In this document: positions 26,998 through 35,857 of the stretch, one piece after another
How the letters are laid out: every line of letters begins with the position of its first letter
Position numbering within the stretch: the stretch's first letter is position 1
From: Mycoplasmatota bacterium
GTDB lineage: Bacteria > Bacillota_I > Bacilli_A > Izemoplasmatales > Hujiaoplasmataceae
DNA: 64,000 nucleotides
Assembly (NCBI GenBank): GCA_018622675.1
Contig: CP076020.1
Location: 744,001-808,000 of the forward strand
Direction of reading: 5' to 3'
Translations under genes and position numbers: made by a program
The notes under the pieces: generated by a model
The model's database searches: none
The model's input: the letters and a program-made list of their open reading frames with translations, nothing else
Told to the model about the DNA's origin: nothing

Positions 26998-28893
26998 ATG
27001 AAAAAATTATTTTTTACTATGTTTTTTGTGATGTTTGTATTAGTAGGGTGCAATCAAACAAACACGGAACCAACAACAGAAATAACTTATGAGAATTATG
27101 TAACAATTATGGTGGATAATAAGGAATATTCACTCGGATTTAATAATGATAACAATACTTTGTTTGATTTAATTGAATCATCAGAAATCCATTTGGAATA
27201 TACTGAAACTGATTATGGTCCAATGATTACAGAGATTGGTGACTTAAACCAGGATGAATTTCATTGGATCAGTTTTACCGTCAATGATGAGTTTGCTAAT
27301 GATGGTTTAGATACCATTACTTATCAAGATGGTGATGTATTTGAGTTTACTGAAGAAGTATCTAATTGGAATCAAACGTTTTCTTTAGAACTATTATCTA
27401 TCAATGAAGATATTTTAGAATTTCAAGTAGGTGACTACCAATTATTGATCGATCAATCAACAATTAACCTAGATAAAATAATTGTTGGAGGAGAATATAC
27501 CATGACTGGTCAACCTTCATCAATTGATGATGATATAGTCTATTTAAATGTTAGTGATATTGAAGCAAACTTTGAATATATAGAAATCATTACAGGTCAA
27601 GATACCTATCATTTGTTCTATGAAACTGATACAGATATGTCAGTGTTTGATATTATTTCTGAGTCTGAAATAGAACTAGAATATACAACTTCTGATTATG
27701 GCCCTATGATTACAAAAATCGGCGAATTAGTGCAAGATGATTTTCACTGGATAGGCTTTACTGTTAATGATGAGTTTGCTAATGATGGTTTAGATACCAT
27801 TACTTATCAAGATGGTGATGTATTTGATTTTACTGAAGAAGTATCTAATTGGAATCAAACGTTTTCTTTAGAACTATTATCTTTCAATGAAGAAATTTTA
27901 GAATTTCAAGTAGGTGACTACCAATTATTGATTGATCAATCAACAATTAACCTAGATAAAATAATTGTTGGAGGAGAATATACCATGACTGGTCAACCTT
28001 CATCAATTGATGATGATATAGTCTATTTAAATGTTAGTGATATTGAAGCAAACTTTGAATATATAGAAGTTATTACAGGTCAAGATACCTATCATTTGTT
28101 CTATGAAACTGATACAGATATGTCAGTGTTTGATATTATTTCTGAGTCTGAAATAGAACTAGAATATACAACTTCTGATTATGGCCCTATGATTACAAAA
28201 ATCGGCGAATTAGTGCAAGATGATTTTCACTGGATAGGCTTTACTGTTAATGGTGAGTATGCTGATAAAGGTTTAGACACCATCGCTTATCAAGATGGTG
28301 ATGTATTTGAGTTTACTGAAAACATCTCTAATTGGGAACTAAGTATAAGCGCAGAAATCATAGAAATGAACCAATCAGAGGTCATTTTTCAAAACAATAA
28401 ACAGGCATTTATAGTAAAGATAGAAGACCTACCTGAAAATATTCTTGTTTCTGATTTACATATAGGATTTATTTATGAGTTAAGAGGTCTAGTAGATACT
28501 GAAGCAAATGAAACATTCATTGTTTTTAATCCATCGGATCTAAAATTAGATGTGATTAAAGATTTTACTGAGTTATATAATTTAGAAATTGGTGATATTT
28601 TTATCTTACAATTTAAAGTCACTTATGTAGAATCAAGTTCTGCATTTGGTAGTGAAATATATGCTGAAGATATAAATGGGATATCAAGCACTGAAATATC
28701 AGGTCATATGAAATATCCAAGTACCACAGATTACCTTTTTTATACAATACCAGACGGGTATAGTCTTTTAGAAGATAACACTTATATTGGACGCTTTATT
28801 TATCAAACCAATGAACCTAGTCAAATACCACAAATTACACTTTATGAAGTTGATATTAATGGTGAAGAATTGGAAAATGTCATTGTAGAATAG
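26998..28893 (+). CDS. Cobalamin-regulated lipoprotein with three DUF4430-like domains
   Basis: The 631-residue product has a lipoprotein signal (lipobox LVGC, Cys18). Three successive copies of a domain follow, starting near residues 34, 194 and 355 and each about 100 residues. Each has the pattern LFDLIESSEIxLEYT, YGPMITxIG, HWIxFTVNxEY and GLDTITYQDGDVFEF, separated by linkers. This resembles DUF4430, a domain related to the C-terminal part of transcobalamin and intrinsic factor. A fourth, diverged segment with beta-type sequence ends the protein. The repeats are nearly identical at DNA level over a 483-bp period. Control by a B12 riboswitch suggests a surface protein for binding corrinoids. 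Binding itself is inference. Confidence 0.85.
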   Translation: MKKLFFTMFFVMFVLVGCNQTNTEPTTEITYENYVTIMVDNKEYSLGFNNDNNTLFDLIESSEIHLEYTETDYGPMITEIGDLNQDEFHWISFTVNDEFANDGLDTITYQDGDVFEFTEEVSNWNQTFSLELLSINEDILEFQVGDYQLLIDQSTINLDKIIVGGEYTMTGQPSSIDDDIVYLNVSDIEANFEYIEIITGQDTYHLFYETDTDMSVFDIISESEIELEYTTSDYGPMITKIGELVQDDFHWIGFTVNDEFANDGLDTITYQDGDVFDFTEEVSNWNQTFSLELLSFNEEILEFQVGDYQLLIDQSTINLDKIIVGGEYTMTGQPSSIDDDIVYLNVSDIEANFEYIEVITGQDTYHLFYETDTDMSVFDIISESEIELEYTTSDYGPMITKIGELVQDDFHWIGFTVNGEYADKGLDTIAYQDGDVFEFTENISNWELSISAEIIEMNQSEVIFQNNKQAFIVKIEDLPENILVSDLHIGFIYELRGLVDTEANETFIVFNPSDLKLDVIKDFTELYNLEIGDIFILQFKVTYVESSSAFGSEIYAEDINGISSTEISGHMKYPSTTDYLFYTIPDGYSLLEDNTYIGRFIYQTNEPSQIPQITLYEVDINGEELENVIVE

Positions 28894-28902
28894 GAGACAG
28901 AT

Positions 28903-29352
28903 ATGATTATTAAAAATTATGTAAAAATAATCATTTCAATTGTTTTAGTTACTATCCTAGCAATTACAGTCTATTTAATCTCAGACCACTCAAGTGATCA
29001 TATTCCTACAGAAGTAGCTAAGGGTGAAATCATATTTTCTTTATATGATGGAAATGATGAATTAATCATTAATGACACATTAGTATTTTATGAAGAAGAT
29101 AATTTATTTACACTTTTAAATCGTCATTATGATTTGGTTTGTGCTGACTCTAGATATGAACCAGATGAAACTTGTTCGTATAAATTTTTATATGGAAGAA
29201 TTATTTTAGAAATTGAAACAGTAGATTCAGATTGGTATTCAACCGTACTAAGCGTTTATGTTAACGGTACTTTATCAAATAAGGGTGTATCACTTATCAA
29301 TCTAAATGATCAAGATCATATCACTATTAGAAAGACGATTATCAATGAATAA
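28903..29352 (+). CDS. Membrane-anchored single-domain DUF4430-like protein
   Basis: This 149-residue protein has one N-terminal membrane anchor (about residues 8-27) and an external domain that ends in DWYSTVLSVYVNGTLSNKG followed by LNDQDHITI. That is the same closing pattern as the lipoprotein domains upstream (VNxxxxNxGLxxxxxxDGDxxxF). Two Cys in CADSRYEPDETC could form a disulfide, an unusual trait outside the membrane in such bacteria. AGGAGA precedes the start. It overlaps the S-component gene by 8 nt. It may pass ligand from the lipoprotein to the transporter; this is inference. Confidence 0.8.
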   Translation: MIIKNYVKIIISIVLVTILAITVYLISDHSSDHIPTEVAKGEIIFSLYDGNDELIINDTLVFYEEDNLFTLLNRHYDLVCADSRYEPDETCSYKFLYGRIILEIETVDSDWYSTVLSVYVNGTLSNKGVSLINLNDQDHITIRKTIINE

Positions 29353-29860
29353 ACATATAAAAGAAATTACCTTGTTAGCTATAGCAACTAGTGTATTATT
29401 TGTTCAAGAATTAATGTTATCATTTATTCCCAATATTCAGTTAACAAGTTTATTAATTTTAGTATACACTAAGGTATTTGGCCTTAAGAAAACATATATG
29501 ATTATCATTGTGCATGTTTTTATAGATAACCTATTATTTGGGTCACTAGGAATGATTAATGTTTGGATGCCAATGGCTTTAGCCTGGTTATTAATTTCTA
29601 CATTATTTTACATAGTTGAAAAACACACGCAGTCTCTAATAGTAATTGCACTAACAGGCTATTTATTTGGTCATATCTATGGGTTAATGTTTATTCCATT
29701 TCAAGCTTTCGTTCTTGAAATAGATTTAGTATTATATCTTTTAGCTGATATTCCTTGGCAAATCATTATGGGTATTTCAAATTTTATAGCCATTCTTTGG
29801 TTATATAATCCATTAGTTGATTTTTTATCAAATTTATATGCAAAATACATTGCAAATTAA
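29345..29860 (+). CDS. ECF-type transporter S component, probably for cobalamin or a precursor
   Basis: The 171-residue product has about six hydrophobic segments. It begins with the S-component style ITLLAIATSVLFVQELMLSFIPNIQLTSLLILV, including a small-residue helix (ALATS-like) that docks to EcfT. ATG 29345 overlaps the previous gene; the longer in-frame ORF from 29306 is rejected as it has no SD. S components capture vitamins and rely on a shared EcfA/A'/T module, which is not in the window. The cobalamin riboswitch is the basis for the substrate call. I cannot match it with certainty to CbrT or another named S protein. Confidence 0.8.
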   Translation: MNKHIKEITLLAIATSVLFVQELMLSFIPNIQLTSLLILVYTKVFGLKKTYMIIIVHVFIDNLLFGSLGMINVWMPMALAWLLISTLFYIVEKHTQSLIVIALTGYLFGHIYGLMFIPFQAFVLEIDLVLYLLADIPWQIIMGISNFIAILWLYNPLVDFLSNLYAKYIAN

Positions 29861-29888
29861 ATAAAGTCGCGAAAGCGACTTTATTTTT
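29860..29888. terminator. Bidirectional terminator between the B12 operon and the lipase
   Basis: Perfect stem AATAAAGTCGC/GCGACTTTATT with a GAAA tetraloop, flanked by T-rich tracts on each strand. Confidence 0.9.
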
Positions 29889-30801
29889 CTATAAAATTTA
29901 ATATATCTTTATATACATTTTTTCTATTTAATTCATTAAGTATTTCGTGGCGACCTTCAGGATAAATTTTCATATCTATTTGATCATAACCAATCGATCT
30001 CATTTTATCGACAAGTTTATGAATTTGCTCACCATAATTTGATAATGGATCATGGCCTCCCGAAATAAAAAAGATGGGCTGGTGATGGTTTGATTTTTTA
30101 ATTTTATTGATGTTATTAGCCTGTTTAATCCATATAAACATATCATGATTGGCTTGAACAGTGAAGGGTTGTCCGCACATAGGTGAGTGTTTGTAATAGT
30201 CTTGAATTTTTTTATCTCTTGTTAGCCATTCTTCATTAATGCCAGATATTATTTGGTCTTTTCTCATCTTTTTATGATTAGAATCTATACTCATATCTTG
30301 AACCAACTTTGAGATATATTTTGGCCCTTTAATCGATTTGATCAAAGTGGTTAAGCATAAACCTATATTTAAAAGAATTTTTGGTGGATATGCAGTTCCT
30401 GAGAAAATAGATTTTTCATAAGCTTGAGGGTATTCCATTACCATTTTTCTTGCTAAAAAAGACCCCATTGAATGTCCAAGAAGATATATAGGTAAACTGT
30501 TATAGTTTTCATTTATCCATTTTTTTACGAGAATGATGGTGTTAAAAGCAATAGTGTCACCATCCTTATCAGAAAAATGAACGTAATCTAAAGTATTTGT
30601 TGATAATCCATGACCTAAAATATCATGGCCAACAACAACATATCCATTTTTATTCATAAATTCTGCGAATAGTCCATACCTGGCAAAGTGCTCACTAGCA
30701 CCGTGAATAATCTGTAAGACTCCTATAGGTTTTTGTTCAGGTTCATAGACATAGGTGTGAATATCATTATTGAATTCATCATTTAATATAAATTGTTTCA
30801 T
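29881..30801 (-). CDS. Alpha/beta hydrolase, monoacylglycerol lipase/lysophospholipase-like
   Basis: The 306-residue protein has the alpha/beta-hydrolase nucleophile elbow GHSMGS (Ser about 110). It also has the oxyanion segment IHGASEHFARYG, typical of the PldB/monoglyceride lipase group, the catalytic Asp in SGGHDPLSNYG and the His in GRHEILNE. It should cleave ester lipids such as monoacylglycerol or lysophospholipids. There is no signal peptide, so it is cytosolic. The start has AGGAGGG upstream. It is divergent from glpK across an 81-nt gap, so glycerol set free by the lipase could be taken up by GlpK. Confidence 0.9.
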   Translation of the reverse strand: MKQFILNDEFNNDIHTYVYEPEQKPIGVLQIIHGASEHFARYGLFAEFMNKNGYVVVGHDILGHGLSTNTLDYVHFSDKDGDTIAFNTIILVKKWINENYNSLPIYLLGHSMGSFLARKMVMEYPQAYEKSIFSGTAYPPKILLNIGLCLTTLIKSIKGPKYISKLVQDMSIDSNHKKMRKDQIISGINEEWLTRDKKIQDYYKHSPMCGQPFTVQANHDMFIWIKQANNINKIKKSNHHQPIFFISGGHDPLSNYGEQIHKLVDKMRSIGYDQIDMKIYPEGRHEILNELNRKNVYKDILNFIEK

Positions 30802-30882
30802 AAAACCCTCCTATTATTATAATTATAACATTCTTTATTTATTTTTATAATATGTTTTGATATAATTAATTTGGAGGTTTGT

Positions 30883-32385
30883 ATGGAAAAACAATTTATA
30901 GCATCAATTGATCAGGGAACAACTTCTTCAAGGGTAATCATTTTTAATGAAAAAGGATTAGTTGTTTCATCACAATCCAAAGAGTTTAGACAATATTTTC
31001 CAAAACCAGGTCATGTTTTACATGATGCTAATGAAATTTGGGATTCTGTTATGTATTGTTTTAAAAACGCTCTAAAAAAAGCAAATCTTGATTTTAAGGA
31101 TATATCAGCTATTGGTATCACTAATCAAAGAGAAACAACTGTCATGTGGAATAAAATCACAGGACAACCAATTTATAAAGCTATTGTTTGGCAGTCATCA
31201 CAGACACAAGCAATTTCTGATCAATTAGTTGATGAAGGATACCAAGATTTATTTAAAGAAAAAACAGGATTATTAATCAACCCGTATTTTTCTGCAACTA
31301 AGATTAGATGGTATTTTGAAAATATTAAAGAAGCAAAAGAACTAGCAGATGATCATAAATTAGCTTTTGGTACGATTGATAGTTGGTTAATATGGAAGCT
31401 AACAAATGGAGAAAAACATATTACAGACTATTCTAATGCCTCTAGAACACTCATTTATAATATATATGACTTAAAATGGGATGATGAGTTATTAGATATT
31501 TTAGAAATTCCTAAAACTATATTACCTGAGGTTGTATCCTCATCAGGTGTTAATGCATATACTTCTGAAAAGATTACAGGAGTAAAGATTCCTATTTCAG
31601 GTATAGCGGGGGATCAACAGGCAGCCTTATTTGGACAAACTTGTTTCAATAAAGGTGATGCAAAAAACACATATGGGACAGGTTGCTTTCTTTTGATGAA
31701 TACTGGAGAAAGTCCAAAAAAATCAAAAAATGGATTATTAACAACGATTGCTTGGGGAATGAATGACAAAATCGAATATGCTATTGAAGGTTCTATATTT
31801 GTTGCTGGAAGCGCTGTTCAATGGTTAAGAGATGGATTATCTATAATAAAATCAGCAGAAGAAACAGAAACTCTTGCTCAACAAACAAAATCTAATCTAG
31901 GAGTGTACTTTGTCCCTGCATTTGTAGGGTTAGGAACACCTTATTGGGTTGAAGAAGCCAGAGGAAGTTTTTTTGGCATCACAAGAGGTGTCACTAAAAA
32001 TCACATTGTTAGAGCTACTTTAGAGGCAATCGCATATCAAACAAAAGATGTAATTAATTTAATGGAAGAAGAAACTGGCATAACCTTAAAAATACTAAAA
32101 GTTGATGGTGGCGCTAGTAATAATAATTTTTTAATGCAATTTCAGTCTGATATTTTAAATAATGTGATTAGAAGACCTAAAATTTTTGAAACAACTGCCT
32201 TAGGCGCTTGTTATTTAGCTGGAATTGGTATAAAATTATGGAAAAAGGATGACTTGATTAATATGTGGAACCTAGACCAATCATTTAATCCAGTGATGAA
32301 AGATAAAGAAAGAAATGAATTGTATAGAAATTGGCAAAGAGCTTTAAGAGCTTGTGTTGCTTTTGCAGATAAAGAAAACTATTAG
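30883..32385 (+). CDS. glpK: Glycerol kinase GlpK
   Basis: GlpK phosphorylates glycerol to glycerol-3-phosphate. The 500-residue FGGY-family enzyme has [10 protein letters not shown] (phosphate 1 loop), [26 protein letters not shown] (phosphate 2) and the adenosine segment [18 protein letters not shown] 30883 is used, with TTGGAGGT upstream; a TTG four codons earlier is part of that SD. TATAAT at 30861-30866 is a likely -10. No glpF or glycerol-3-phosphate oxidase is adjacent. Glycerol-3-phosphate could feed lipid synthesis through the PlsC-type acyltransferase at 36 kb. Confidence 0.97.
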   Translation: MEKQFIASIDQGTTSSRVIIFNEKGLVVSSQSKEFRQYFPKPGHVLHDANEIWDSVMYCFKNALKKANLDFKDISAIGITNQRETTVMWNKITGQPIYKAIVWQSSQTQAISDQLVDEGYQDLFKEKTGLLINPYFSATKIRWYFENIKEAKELADDHKLAFGTIDSWLIWKLTNGEKHITDYSNASRTLIYNIYDLKWDDELLDILEIPKTILPEVVSSSGVNAYTSEKITGVKIPISGIAGDQQAALFGQTCFNKGDAKNTYGTGCFLLMNTGESPKKSKNGLLTTIAWGMNDKIEYAIEGSIFVAGSAVQWLRDGLSIIKSAEETETLAQQTKSNLGVYFVPAFVGLGTPYWVEEARGSFFGITRGVTKNHIVRATLEAIAYQTKDVINLMEEETGITLKILKVDGGASNNNFLMQFQSDILNNVIRRPKIFETTALGACYLAGIGIKLWKKDDLINMWNLDQSFNPVMKDKERNELYRNWQRALRACVAFADKENY

Positions 32386-32395
32386 GAGGGAAACT

Positions 32396-33298
32396 GTGGA
32401 AAAAAAAGCAAATAGTATTGAAGCGTTTAATCAAAGAAAGAAAGTAGCTGAAAAGAATTTTATTTATGCAGGACTCATTATCCTTTTAGCAATTATAATG
32501 ATGTTTATTGTTTTCTCACAAGGATGGAATGATCAAATTTTTATTATTCCAATCATTATATTGGTTGTTGGTCTTGTTTTTCTTGGTATAGGTGGAGGTA
32601 AATTTTCTAAGGTAAAAAAAGAGTTTAAAGAGGATTTCCTAACTAATTTGTTTGATGACTTAATACCCGGTATACAATATAGACCCAAAGATGGTTTAGA
32701 TAGACAAGTTGTTTATTCTGGAGAGTTTTTGAAAAAGGCTGATCGTTATTATTGTGAAGATTATTTAGAAGGTAAAATTGATGATATAGATTTTGTTTCA
32801 AGTGATGTTCGCATGGAAGAGAGAAGAGTGAGACGCACGAAAAATGGCACTCAAGTATATTATGTTCCATATTTTATAGGACGTATATTTAGATTTGATT
32901 TTCACAAAGAATTAACTGGTAGTTTACAAGTTTTAGAAACAGGCTCACCTTATTCTAGAAGAAGATTTAAAAAAGTTGAATTAGAGTCTATTGACTTTAA
33001 TAAAAAATTTAAGACTTTTGCAGAAGAAGAGCATACTGCATTTTATATATTAACACCAGATATTATGGAATCTATATTTGCTTTAGAAAAAAGACATCCG
33101 GGAAATATTAGTTTTTCATTTTTAAATCAACAATTATATTTAGCGATTAATAATAATAAGAATACATTTGAAATTAAGTTATTCAAAAAAGTATCGCAAG
33201 AAATGGTGGATTCATTTAAAAAAGATTTATTGGTTATTAAAGATGTTATACATACTTTAAAACTTAATAATAGTTTATTTAAGAAAAGGGAGGATTAA
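32396..33298 (+). CDS. DUF3137-like membrane protein paired with LemA
   Basis: The 300-residue product starts at GTG 32396, with TAGGAGGG upstream; an in-frame extension into glpK is rejected. Two hydrophobic segments (about residues 24-45 and 50-68) are followed by a soluble domain of about 230 residues with VYSGEFLKKADRYYCEDYLEG and a late segment that ends in charged residues. This layout and the neighbouring lemA gene match the DUF3137 group. The function is unknown. It is two bases from lemA. Confidence 0.75.
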   Translation: MEKKANSIEAFNQRKKVAEKNFIYAGLIILLAIIMMFIVFSQGWNDQIFIIPIIILVVGLVFLGIGGGKFSKVKKEFKEDFLTNLFDDLIPGIQYRPKDGLDRQVVYSGEFLKKADRYYCEDYLEGKIDDIDFVSSDVRMEERRVRRTKNGTQVYYVPYFIGRIFRFDFHKELTGSLQVLETGSPYSRRRFKKVELESIDFNKKFKTFAEEEHTAFYILTPDIMESIFALEKRHPGNISFSFLNQQLYLAINNNKNTFEIKLFKKVSQEMVDSFKKDLLVIKDVIHTLKLNNSLFKKRED

Positions 33299-33300
33299 TT

Positions 33301-33882
33301 ATGTTTTTATTTAATCAAATTGGTGGAGGCGTTATCGCTTTAATCATCATTGGAGTTGTTTTATTGATCATTGTATTCTGGTATATAGGAATAATGAATA
33401 AGTTAAGACAGCTAGAATTAAAAGTACAAGAAGCAGAATCAGGAATCGATGTAGCATTAACTAAACGTTTTGATATGTTAACAAAGATGCTTGAAACAAC
33501 TAAAGGATATGCAAAACATGAAGCAGAAACTTTAGAAAAAGTAGTTAAATGGAGAAGCGGTATTCCAAAGAATGCTACAATGGAAGAAAAAGCTGAGTTC
33601 CAAGAACAAATGAATCAAGTAGCTTCAGGAATTAATGTGGTTGTTGAAAAATATCCTGATTTAAAAGCTAATACTGTATTCTTAGATTTACAAGCTTCAG
33701 TTAGAAACGCTGAAGAACACTTGCAAGCTGCAAGACGTCTATACAACGCAAATGTTACTAAAATCAATCATATTATTGTTACATTCCCTCAAAGTATAGT
33801 AGCTAATGCTATTAATATGGAGAAAAAACTTTATTTCGAAGCTGAAGATAAAAAGAGAGAAGATGTGGAATTTAAGTTTTAA
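33301..33882 (+). CDS. lemA: LemA family protein
   Basis: The 193-residue product has a single N-terminal membrane segment (about residues 9-28), then a long helical domain with RQLELKVQEAESGIDVALTKRFDMLTKM and the conserved IVEKYPDLKAN-like element (VVVEKYPDLKANTVF), then EHLQAARRLYNANVTKIN. LemA proteins are extracytoplasmic or inward-facing helical bundles of uncertain function, often linked to surface proteases or DUF3137-type proteins, as here. The gene ends before a strong terminator. Confidence 0.93.
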   Translation: MFLFNQIGGGVIALIIIGVVLLIIVFWYIGIMNKLRQLELKVQEAESGIDVALTKRFDMLTKMLETTKGYAKHEAETLEKVVKWRSGIPKNATMEEKAEFQEQMNQVASGINVVVEKYPDLKANTVFLDLQASVRNAEEHLQAARRLYNANVTKINHIIVTFPQSIVANAINMEKKLYFEAEDKKREDVEFKF

Positions 33883-33915
33883 AAACTAATAAAGTGGCAC
33901 TTTTGAGAAAATGAA

Positions 33916-33957
33916 AATAGAAAAACTATTTTAATGATAGTTTTTCTATTTTTTTTA
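33916..33957 (+). terminator. Intrinsic terminator after lemA
   Basis: 14-bp stem with arms starting AATAGAAAAACTAT and ending ATAGTTTTTCTATT, followed by a run of eight T residues. Confidence 0.85.
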
Positions 33958-34057
33958 TATAAAATAATCATTTATTAGATATATTAAGGTCCGTATATAT
34001 GTTTCTAGACTTAGGTATATATATACAATCTTGTTATACTTTTCTCAGGAGGTTGAC

Positions 34058-34393
34058 ATGAATCAATTAATTTTAGTAGGTAGAATTGTAGAAGACCCTG
34101 AGTTAACAGTTCTAGAAAATGGCACAAAAGTTTCTAAAATAACTTTAGCTGTTAAAAGAGGCTTTAAAAGCGGAGAATCAAATCAATATGAAACAGATTT
34201 TTTTAAGTGTATTTTATGGAGTGGAATTGCAGAAGCGACTGTCAATTATTGTAAGAAAGGTCATACAGTAGGAGTTAAAGCAAGAATCCAACAAACACAT
34301 TTTATCCAGGATCAAAAGAAAATATTTTCTTATCCAGAAATTATTGTGGAAAAAATTACTTTTATCAATAAGCCTAAACATAGTGAAGAATAA
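34058..34393 (+). CDS. Short single-stranded DNA-binding protein paralogue (SSB-type OB fold)
   Basis: The 111-residue product begins MNQLILVGRIVEDPELTVLENG, the standard SSB N-terminus, and completes one OB fold with YETDFFKCILWSGIAEATVNYCKKG and the late VEKITFI strand. It has no Gly/Pro-rich linker and no acidic C-terminal tip (DDDIPF type), so it cannot recruit partners as a main SSB does. It resembles SsbB-like or PriB-like short paralogues, perhaps used in DNA uptake or recombination. ATG 34058 has AGGAGG upstream. TATACT at 34035-34040 may be its -10. It has its own terminator. Confidence 0.88.
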   Translation: MNQLILVGRIVEDPELTVLENGTKVSKITLAVKRGFKSGESNQYETDFFKCILWSGIAEATVNYCKKGHTVGVKARIQQTHFIQDQKKIFSYPEIIVEKITFINKPKHSEE

Positions 34394-34406
34394 AAGTAAA
34401 ATTTTG

Positions 34407-34430
34407 AACAGTCTACGGACTGTTTTTTTT
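34407..34430 (+). terminator. Intrinsic terminator after the short ssb
   Basis: Stem AACAGTC/GACTGTT with a TACG loop and a T-run. Confidence 0.9.
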
Positions 34431-34487
34431 CTTAAAAAGATTGAGGAATGATATAAATACATGTTATAATAACAAAAGAGATTGAAT

Positions 34488-34520
34488 AAGGAGGAAGTTA
34501 TCTTTTGATAACAATCTATT
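34488..34520 (+). promoter_or_regulatory. Hairpin-bridged ribosome binding site of thyA
   Basis: The SD AAGGAGG (34488-34494) is 26 nt from ATG 34521. In between lies the perfect hairpin GTTATC-TTTT-GATAAC (34497-34512). Without the hairpin the spacing would be 10 nt, the same as before yhbY. TATAAT at 34465-34470 is the likely -10 of this transcript. Confidence 0.6.
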
Positions 34521-35387
34521 ATGAGAGAATATTTAAATTTAATGAAAACTGTGTTAGAAAAAGGCGTTAATAAAGATGATCGAACTCATACAGGTATTAT
34601 TTCAACATTTGGCTATCAGATGAGATTTGATTTAAGAGATGGCTTTCCTTTGTTAACAACTAAAAGAGTTCATTTCAAATCAGTTCTTCATGAATTATTA
34701 TGGTTTATAAAAGGTGATACCAATATTCAGTATTTGGTAAAAAATAATGTTAGAATATGGAATGAATGGCCATATCAAACTTTTAAAGAATCAAATGATT
34801 ATCAAGATGAAACAATGGAAGAGTTTATAGAAAAAATAAAAAACGATGATTATTTTGCTAAAAAGCATGGGGATTTAGGCCCAGTTTATGGTAAACAATG
34901 GCGTAATTTTAATGGTATTGATCAACTCAAAGATGTCATAAATCAGTTAAAAAACAATCCGAATTCACGAAGACATTTGGTGATTAGTTGGAATCCAAGT
35001 GAAATCAAAGATATGGCTTTACCACCCTGTCATATGATGTTTCAATTTTATGTCGCTGATAATAAATTATCACTACAACTTTATCAAAGAAGTGCTGATG
35101 TTTTTTTGGGTGTACCATTTAACATAGCTTCTTATGCATTATTATTAGAAATGGTCGCTAAAGTAACTGGATATGAAGCTCATGAGTTTATCCATACATT
35201 AGGAGATACGCATATTTATAAAAATCATTTAGAGCAAGTGAAAACTCAATTGAAAAGAATACCATATAACTTACCACAACTTAAAATTCATGGTGAACAA
35301 AATTCAATAGAAGATTTTAAATATGAAGATTTTGAAATCATTAATTATAAACATCATCCTCATATTAAAGCAAAGGTGGCTGTATAA
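34521..35387 (+). CDS. thyA: Thymidylate synthase ThyA
   Basis: ThyA methylates dUMP to dTMP using methylene-tetrahydrofolate. The 288-residue product has the catalytic cysteine in [12 protein letters not shown] (C170), the R-x-x-T-G-I start [16 protein letters not shown] and the [11 protein letters not shown] segment. It carries the 20-30 residue insert near residues 88-115 that is found in the longer Firmicute ThyA form. The stop overlaps folA (TAATG), so thyA-folA are coupled, as needed to recycle dihydrofolate. Its SD lies unusually far upstream behind a hairpin. Confidence 0.97.
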   Translation: MREYLNLMKTVLEKGVNKDDRTHTGIISTFGYQMRFDLRDGFPLLTTKRVHFKSVLHELLWFIKGDTNIQYLVKNNVRIWNEWPYQTFKESNDYQDETMEEFIEKIKNDDYFAKKHGDLGPVYGKQWRNFNGIDQLKDVINQLKNNPNSRRHLVISWNPSEIKDMALPPCHMMFQFYVADNKLSLQLYQRSADVFLGVPFNIASYALLLEMVAKVTGYEAHEFIHTLGDTHIYKNHLEQVKTQLKRIPYNLPQLKIHGEQNSIEDFKYEDFEIINYKHHPHIKAKVAV

Positions 35388-35857
35388 TGATTACATTAAT
35401 GATGGCTATGGATATACATGGTCTTATTGGTAAGGATAATGATTTACCATGGCATTTTCCTGAAGATTTACAGTTTTTTAAAGAGAAAACGCTAAATAAG
35501 AAAGTCTTAATGGGAAGAAAAACTTTTGAATCTATTATTGCCAGATTAAAAAAGCCTTTGCCTAATAGAGAAAATATCATTCTCACAAGAAAGGATTATT
35601 CTTATGAGAATACCGAAGTTATTCATCATTTAGAGTCTTATTTAAATGATCATATAAAGGAAGACCTTTTTGTAATAGGTGGTAAACAAGTGTTTGATCA
35701 AACGCTTAAGTATGCTGATAGGATATATGTTACTTATGTAAAACATCTTTACAAAGGTGATACATTTATCAATATTGACTATTCTTTATTTAATCATAAA
35801 ATAATTAAAGAAACTGATGATTTGATTTTTGTATTATATGAGAGGATTTTGCCATGA
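35387..35857 (+). CDS. folA: Dihydrofolate reductase
   Basis: DHFR reduces the dihydrofolate made by ThyA. The 156-residue protein has the Met20-loop region AMDIHGLIGKDNDLPWHFPEDLQFFK, with the catalytic acidic residue in PEDLQ (Glu26/Asp27). The NADPH-binding segment VLMGRKTFESI and the late FVIGGKQVFDQ loop follow. It is coupled to thyA upstream and to the acyltransferase downstream (ATGA overlap). Confidence 0.97.
   Translation: MITLMMAMDIHGLIGKDNDLPWHFPEDLQFFKEKTLNKKVLMGRKTFESIIARLKKPLPNRENIILTRKDYSYENTEVIHHLESYLNDHIKEDLFVIGGKQVFDQTLKYADRIYVTYVKHLYKGDTFINIDYSLFNHKIIKETDDLIFVLYERILP

Noticed and set aside
26967-27092. 41-codon ORF starting ATG ATT CAA with AAGGAG upstream, overlapping the start of the B12-regulated lipoprotein
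   Set aside because: The frame overlaps the signal peptide region of a clear gene that has its own better SD (GAGGAGG), and the product has no recognisable pattern. Overlap is probably chance from a duplicated SD-like leader.
33993-34026. TA-rich inverted repeat before the short ssb as a defined operator
   Set aside because: The arms are simple GTATATAT/ATATATAC sequence in an AT-rich gap and could arise by chance, so it is not listed as a feature.
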